12,981 nt of DNA from an uncultured Actinomycetes bacterium (GTDB taxonomy: Bacteria > Actinomycetota > Thermoleophilia > Solirubrobacterales > 70-9), in contig CAMLHB010000047.1 of NCBI GenBank assembly GCA_946479725.1, positions 1-12,981 on the forward strand. The letters run 5' to 3'. Shown piece after piece: positions 6,306 to 12,981 of this stretch. The first letter of the stretch is position 1. The number at the start of each line of letters is the position of its first letter. The position numbers and the translations under genes were made by a program. The notes under the pieces were generated by a model, which made no database searches, was not told the origin of the DNA, and saw only the letters and a program-made list of their open reading frames with translations.

Positions 6306-7454
6306 TCAGTCGGCCAGCAGCAGCGCCGTCTCGAGGTCGGTCCCGACCTCGCCGAGCGGCCGGCCGTAGAGCTCCTCGATTCCCCGCAGGCGGTTGGCGA
6401 CGGTGCGGCGGTCGACGCCGAGGGCGGCGGCGGTCGAGGAGATGTTGCGCTCGGCGGCGAAGTAGGCGCGCAGGGTTTCGCGGCCGACCCTGCCGCCGTC
6501 CCTCGTCGCTTCCAGCGGCTCGAGGTAGATCTGGCGCAGCGAGGTCGTCCCCAGGTCGTCGCGGAGGATCGAGGCCAGCACCGCGACGTCCGCGTAGCGA
6601 AGGGCAGGGATGCCCCGCCGATCGGCGATCGGCAGCGCCGCCTTGGCCTGGCGGTGGGTGAGGCGCCAGCCGGCGATCCCCTCGGCGGGCTCGCCCACGG
6701 CGGCGAGGACCGAGCCTGAGGAGATCGAGGCGAGCGCCCGCACGGCCTCCTCCGACCTGAGCCGGGACCTGCCGCCGAGCCAGCAGGCCCACGCCGGCTC
6801 CTCCTGCTGGGCGTCCGCCAGCAGGAGGCGATCGAGGGCGGCGGCGAGCTCCCGCATCGCCTCGTGCGCTCCTTCGCCTTTCACCATCAGCCCCAGGTGA
6901 TGGCCGTCGAAGTCGTATTCGAATCCCATCTGGTCGCCGGGCTGACGGCCGGCCAGCAGTTCTTCCAGGTAGCGGTGCCGCAGCTCGGCGGTGGTGCTGG
7001 GCCGGCTGCTGGCCTCGCGGACGTGCTCGTCGCTGACCGCCTGGAGCAGGCGGTCGAAGATCGTCGCCTGTCGGTGCAGGAGGCCGCGAAGGGCGGAGTG
7101 CGAGACCCCGGCGCGCTCGGCCTCCTCGACGAGGATGTCGCCGAAGAAGGCGTTGCCGGCCGAGTAACGGCGGAGGACCACGTCGAGGGGGACGCCGGCG
7201 CGGGCGGCCAGGCGCGGCGCCGTCAGCACCGCGGCCGGGACCTCGGCGGTCTGGCGGTCGCCCAGCTCGATCGCTTCGACTATGTACCCGAGCACCGAGA
7301 CGCGGGTCGCGGGCAGGCAGTCCATGTATTCCAGGTAGGCGGGGTCCGCCGCGCGATCCTCCGGGATCGGGTCGACGAGGGCGGCGAGGCTCGCTTCGAT
7401 CTCCTGGGCCCGGGCGCGGAACCGGACGGCGAGCGCTTCGGCCGGGTCGGTCAT
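6306..7454 (-). CDS. PucR-type helix-turn-helix transcriptional regulator
   Basis: A 382-residue regulator of the PucR/CdaR type. The N-terminal half is an all-helical sensory region (about 1-150), followed by a GGDEF-like alpha/beta middle domain (about 165-280) and a C-terminal PucR helix-turn-helix (about 325-380). The last contains ETLRAYF, SSTAAALGVDRRTVANRL and a terminal DLETALLL. The recognition helix differs from the usual V-H-R-N-T-V-R-Y-R-L at several positions (Asp for His, Arg for Asn, Asn for Tyr), so its target site may be unusual. The ATG at 7454 fits the family start. It is divergent from the secreted-family gene and tail to tail with the four-helix membrane protein. Its effector and targets cannot be read from the sequence; the divergent gene and itself are the simplest candidates. 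Confidence 0.88.
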   Translation of the reverse strand: MTDPAEALAVRFRARAQEIEASLAALVDPIPEDRAADPAYLEYMDCLPATRVSVLGYIVEAIELGDRQTAEVPAAVLTAPRLAARAGVPLDVVLRRYSAGNAFFGDILVEEAERAGVSHSALRGLLHRQATIFDRLLQAVSDEHVREASSRPSTTAELRHRYLEELLAGRQPGDQMGFEYDFDGHHLGLMVKGEGAHEAMRELAAALDRLLLADAQQEEPAWACWLGGRSRLRSEEAVRALASISSGSVLAAVGEPAEGIAGWRLTHRQAKAALPIADRRGIPALRYADVAVLASILRDDLGTTSLRQIYLEPLEATRDGGRVGRETLRAYFAAERNISSTAAALGVDRRTVANRLRGIEELYGRPLGEVGTDLETALLLAD

Positions 7455-7462
7455 GGCGGAAC

Positions 7463-7491
7463 TGTCTACCGATCGGTGCAGTGGATCGCAA
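7463..7491 (-). promoter_or_regulatory. Candidate sigma-70-like promoter of the PucR gene
   Basis: On the minus strand, TTGCGA (7486-7491) and TAGACA (7463-7468) are separated by exactly 17 bases. The -10-like box ends 8 bases before the ATG at 7454, so the transcript would be leaderless or nearly so, which is common in high-GC Actinobacteria. The match is partial and unsupported by other data. Confidence 0.3.
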
Positions 7492-7547
7492 CTCCCAGGG
7501 GCACGTGGGTTTACACATTGGCCAGTCGGAGGGGCTGGGGAGCCCAG

Positions 7548-8216
7548 TTGACAAGGAGGAGACACGCGATCCATGGGCAGGGGAAGGGAGCGCAGCTGGC
7601 GCCGATCACGCTGACGGCGTCGGGGAAGCTCGCGACCAAAGACGGCACGCACCCGCCGGCGCTGAGAGAAGCGATCGTCGAAACCGACAAGAACGGCGCC
7701 GTCTTCGTCAAGGGCCTGCCGGTCTGCAAGTCCGGCCAGCTGCAGTCCCGGACCACCGCGGCGGCGAAGAAAGCGTGCCCGAAGTCGATCATAGGATCGG
7801 GCAGGACTACGGTTGAGGTGGCGCTCGCGGAACAGAAGCCGATCCTCGTCAACTCTGCCCTCACCGTCTTCAACGGAGGTCAGCACGGCGGCACCACCAC
7901 CTTCTACATCCACGCCTTCTTCACGGCGCCGGTTTCGGGGGCGATCGTCACCACGCTGAGGATCAAGAGGGTTCACAACGGCCGCTACGGGCTGAAAACC
8001 GTCGCCACGGTCCCGAAGATCGTCAACGGCTCCGGTTCGGTCCTCTCGTTCGAGCTGAAGATCGGCAGGCGGTACACCTACAAGGGCAGGAAGGTCAGCG
8101 TCCTCTCGGCGAAGTGCGCCGACGGCAAGCTCCAGGCGAAAGCCACGGCCAGGTTCGCCGACGGGACCCAGGTCGGGCCCGCCACCATCATTCGCACCTG
8201 CACCCCGAGGGGCTGA
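7548..8216 (+). CDS. Secreted-family beta-rich protein that has lost its signal peptide (possible pseudogene)
   Basis: The body, roughly from codon 7572 on, resembles a family of exported beta-rich proteins I associate with Solirubrobacterales. Landmarks are a GKLAT-x-DGTHPPALREA segment, GLPVCKSGQLQ, an alternating strand region with FNGG and FYIHAFF, RYTYKGRKVSVLSAKC and the final RTCTP. Cysteines occur as in an exported disulphide protein. Such proteins normally begin with a signal peptide, but none is encoded here. The only in-frame starts nearby are weak: TTG at 7548, used here, and TTG at 7518. A perfect ribosome binding site (AAGGAGGA, 7553-7560) lies inside this call, and the ATG 12 bases after it (7573) is in another frame that stops after 13 codons. 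The simplest reading is a small deletion that removed the signal peptide and broke the frame. The start is therefore uncertain. Confidence 0.6.
   Translation: MTRRRHAIHGQGKGAQLAPITLTASGKLATKDGTHPPALREAIVETDKNGAVFVKGLPVCKSGQLQSRTTAAAKKACPKSIIGSGRTTVEVALAEQKPILVNSALTVFNGGQHGGTTTFYIHAFFTAPVSGAIVTTLRIKRVHNGRYGLKTVATVPKIVNGSGSVLSFELKIGRRYTYKGRKVSVLSAKCADGKLQAKATARFADGTQVGPATIIRTCTPRG
7553..7560 (+). promoter_or_regulatory. Strong ribosome binding site left without an in-frame start
   Basis: AAGGAGGA is close to a perfect anti-Shine-Dalgarno match. The next ATG (7573) is out of frame with the long conserved reading frame; the in-frame codon at the ideal distance is ATC (7569). This supports loss of the original start region. 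Confidence 0.5.
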
Positions 8217-8240
8217 GGCGCCGGGAGGCGCAGCAGACAA

Positions 8241-8269
8241 GGGGGTGGTCCGGGACGCGCGCCACCCCC
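8241..8269 (+). terminator. Strong hairpin after the secreted-family gene, likely terminator
   Basis: GGGGGTGG (8241-8248) pairs perfectly with CCACCCCC (8262-8269) around a 13-base loop, 25 bases past the stop codon. A smaller stem (GCGCC, GGGA, GGCGC; 8218-8231) precedes it. No T-run follows, which is usual for terminators in such genomes. It separates the upstream gene from the methylase operon. The rest of the 88-base gap shows no clear promoter. Confidence 0.45.
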
Positions 8270-8304
8270 GACTTCGCCAAGGGGCCAGCAACTAAGGTTC
8301 AGCG

Positions 8305-8925
8305 ATGGACTTGGTCCGGTCCCGACAGCGCGTCGCCGACCACGGCGAGGTCTTCACCCCCGCCTGGCTGGTTCAGGCGATGCTCGACGTCGTCAAGGAG
8401 GAGTCCGAGCGGATCGACGCCCGGTTCTTGGAGCCGGCGTGCGGATCGGGGAACTTCCTGGTGGAGGTGCTGCGGCGCAAGCTCGCCGCCGTCGAGTTGA
8501 AGTTCGGCAGGAGCGAGTTCGAGCGGCGGCACTACGGCCTCTTCGGGATCATGTGCGTCTACGGGGTCGAGCTCCTCGCCGACAACGTCGAGGAGTGCCG
8601 GGAAAACATGCTCGAGATCTTCGCCGAGTGGCTGCGGCTCGACGAGCAGGCGGACATCGTCCACGCCGCCGCCCACGTGCTGTCGCAGAACATCGTCCAG
8701 GGGGACGCGCTGACGATGCTGGGCGGGGACGGAGAGCCGATCACCTTCGCCGAGTGGGGGTACCTCGGCAAGGGCAGGTTCCAGCGGCGGGACTTCCGGC
8801 TCGACGCCCTGGTTCAGATGTCTTCGCTCAACGGAGGCGGACCCCACCCGGGCCTCGGCACGCACGAGGTCTTCGTTCCGGTGAAAAGTTACCCTCCGCT
8901 GACGGTCGCGGAGATGGCCAGGTGA
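8305..8925 (+). CDS. DNA methyltransferase-like protein with SAM-binding motif I but no NPPY
   Basis: 206 residues, first gene of the cassette. It opens with a motif typical of N6-adenine methylases, GEVFTPAWLVQAMLD (14-28), then motif I FLEPACGSGNFL (41-52) for S-adenosylmethionine binding, an acidic motif II region (GVELLADN) and a motif III-like IVQGDAL. The catalytic motif IV ((N/D)PP(Y/F)) is missing: the chain instead runs through EWGYLGKGRFQRRDFRLD to a short C-terminus. The length and end match short methyltransferase proteins I recall upstream of Eco57I-type methylases, so this is probably a natural short form, not a truncation. The ATG at 8305 follows an AAGG 7 bases upstream. Its stop overlaps the next start (GTGA). 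I infer that it supplies or stabilises the SAM site for its partner. Confidence 0.85.
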   Translation: MDLVRSRQRVADHGEVFTPAWLVQAMLDVVKEESERIDARFLEPACGSGNFLVEVLRRKLAAVELKFGRSEFERRHYGLFGIMCVYGVELLADNVEECRENMLEIFAEWLRLDEQADIVHAAAHVLSQNIVQGDALTMLGGDGEPITFAEWGYLGKGRFQRRDFRLDALVQMSSLNGGGPHPGLGTHEVFVPVKSYPPLTVAEMAR

Positions 8926-10524
8926 CGAGCCAGGCGAGCTTCGCGCTGCGGGCCCGGAACCCCGATGTGGTGACCTGCATCGCCAACCTATCCAACGACG
9001 AGGTGTTCACCCCGCCGGAAGTTGCGAACCGGATGCTCGACACCCTCGCGGCGTCATGGGCGGACGCTCACGACGGCGCCGACATCTGGGCGGATCCAGA
9101 TGTGACGTTTCTCGATCCGGCCACCAAGTCAGGTGTGTTCCTCCGAGAGGTCACCGCTCGTCTCAGCCGCGGTCTTGCGGAGGAGATTCCCGACCTCGAG
9201 GAGCGCGTCGACCACATCCTTACGAAGCAGGTGTTCGGAATCGGCATTACTTACCTCACCAGCCTCCTGGCGCGGCGCACCGTGTACTGCTCGAAGGACG
9301 CCAGAGGGGAGCATGCAATCGCGCGATCGTTCACTTCCAGCGAGGGAAACATCTGGTTCGAGCGGGAGGATCACACCTGGAACGGCACCCGCTGCAAGTT
9401 CTGCGGGGCGCCGAAGGCGGCCTTCGACCGCGGTGAGGACCAGGAATCCCACGCGTACGCTTTTATCCACACCAGCGACATCAAGGCTCGGATCGCCGAG
9501 CTGTTTGGAGGCGACATGCAGTTCGACGTGATCATCGGCAACCCGCCCTATCAGCTCAACGACGGGGGCTTTGGCACCAGCGCGGCGCCGATCTACCAGG
9601 ACTTCGTCGACCAGGCCAAGAGGCTCGAGCCGCGCTTCCTCTCGCTGGTGATCCCGGCTCGCTGGTACGCCGGCGGCAAGGGCCTCGACGACTTCCGGGA
9701 GTCGATGCTCGGCGACGAACGGGTGCGCTCGATCGACGATTACCTGAGCGCGTCGGATGTCTTCCCGGGGGTCGGCCTCAAGGGCGGCATCTGCTCGTTC
9801 CTCTGGGATCGGGACAACCCTGGTCCGTGCATGGTCACCACCCACCTCAACGACCTGCCGGCGTCCTCCGTCAGTCGAAGGTTGCTGGAGCCCGGTGCCG
9901 ATGTGTTCATTCGCTTCAACGAGGGTCTCTCGATCCTGCAGAAGGTCGTCGGCGTCGAGACCGATCAGAACGAGACCCTTGCCCTGCCAGAGGACAAGCG
10001 CTTCGATCGCCTCGTCAGCTCGAGGAAGCCGTTCGGGCTCGACACCTCGTTCAAAGGCGGGGCCGAGAAGCAGGACGGTGACGTGGCGATCTACCGGAAC
10101 GGGGGGATCGGCTACGCACCGCTGACCTCGATACCAACCGGGCACCACCTGATCGACAAGTGGAAGATCTTCACCGGCTACGCGGCCCCCGGGACGGGCA
10201 ACCGCGACACCTATCCGCACAGGATCATCAGCACGCCCTTCACCGCGGGTCCCGGCACGGCCTCCTCGGAGACCTATCTGTGCATCGGTCCGTTCGATAC
10301 CGAGTCAGAAGCGGAGAGCGCTTTGTCCTACCTCACCTGTCGGTTGACTCGCCTGCTCATTCTTCTCCACAAGCCGTCCCAGCACACCACCCGCAAGGTC
10401 TACAAGTTCGTGCCGGCGCAGGAGTGGGACCGCAGGTGGACGGACGAGGATCTCTACTCGAAGTACCAAATCTCGGCCGACGAGATCGCCTTCATCGAGT
10501 CTTTGGTGAGGCCCATGAGCCTAG

Positions 10525-10532
<8 letters not shown>
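8922..10532 (+). CDS. Eco57I-type adenine DNA methylase with degenerate SAM motif
   Basis: 536 residues from a GTG overlapping the previous stop by 4 bases, with GGAG 8 bases upstream. N-terminal FTPPEVANRMLD (29-40) and FLDPATKSGVF (63-73) correspond to motifs X and I of adenine methylases, but the glycine-rich loop is degenerate (T-K-S-G in place of C-G-S-G). Cys123 (VYCSK) and C158-x2-C161 suggest a small metal-binding insert. Catalytic motif IV, IIGNPPYQLNDGG (NPPY 207-210), is intact and followed by the SLVIPARWYAGGKGL region seen in Eco57I-like methylases. The C-terminal half (about 330-536) probably carries DNA recognition. It should methylate N6-adenine, perhaps only with the 206-residue neighbour. 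The last 8 bases overlap the helicase start. Third positions look slightly more A/T-rich than in the neighbours, which would fit horizontal transfer, judged by eye only. Confidence 0.88.

Positions 10533-12981
<2,449 letters not shown>

Noticed and set aside
6864..7547. An N-terminal extension of the secreted-family frame into the PucR gene
   Set aside because: The open frame upstream is antisense to PucR and carries no signal peptide or conserved sequence, so it is only a chance extension.
7548..7553. TTGACA as a -35 promoter box for the secreted-family gene
   Set aside because: No TATAAT-like box occurs at a suitable distance downstream, and the hexamer sits directly before the ribosome binding site.

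Overview
The window is very GC-rich with strong G/C bias at third codon positions. Several small families in it resemble ones I associate with high-GC Actinobacteria, particularly the Solirubrobacterales/Thermoleophilia: a secreted beta-type protein, a tiny LGCxGS membrane protein and a four-helix membrane protein. This placement is an inference from gene content and composition. No rRNA, tRNA, CRISPR array or insertion sequence was seen.

Left part (1-8216). Compact genes alternate in direction: the tail of an unidentified gene (+), a NERD nuclease-like protein (-), a Nudix hydrolase plus a 35-residue membrane protein (+), an M55 peptidase followed 15 bases later by a large PrrC/RloC-like ATPase (-), a YjbQ/UPF0047 protein (+), a zinc-ribbon protein (-), a four-helix membrane protein (+), a PucR-type regulator (-) and a secreted-family protein that seems to have lost its signal peptide (+). 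At all four convergent junctions the stop codons are 1 base apart or overlap by 4-8 bases. The divergent pairs are separated by about 70-95 bases.

Right part (8305-12981). A three-gene, overlapping (+) operon looks like a restriction-modification or related DNA-defence cassette. It holds a 206-residue methyltransferase-like protein with a clear SAM-binding motif but no NPPY, a 536-residue Eco57I-type methylase with NPPY but a degenerate SAM motif, and a long superfamily 2 helicase with an N-terminal GIY-YIG/T5orf172-like domain, cut by the window edge after 819 codons. The two methyltransferase proteins appear complementary and probably act together. The helicase is the candidate restriction motor and nuclease.

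Two places look defence-related: the PrrC/RloC-like ATPase, which has a zinc-hook CPLC and a possible anticodon-nuclease-like C-terminus, and the three-gene cassette. The rest looks like ordinary chromosomal housekeeping or lineage-specific genes.
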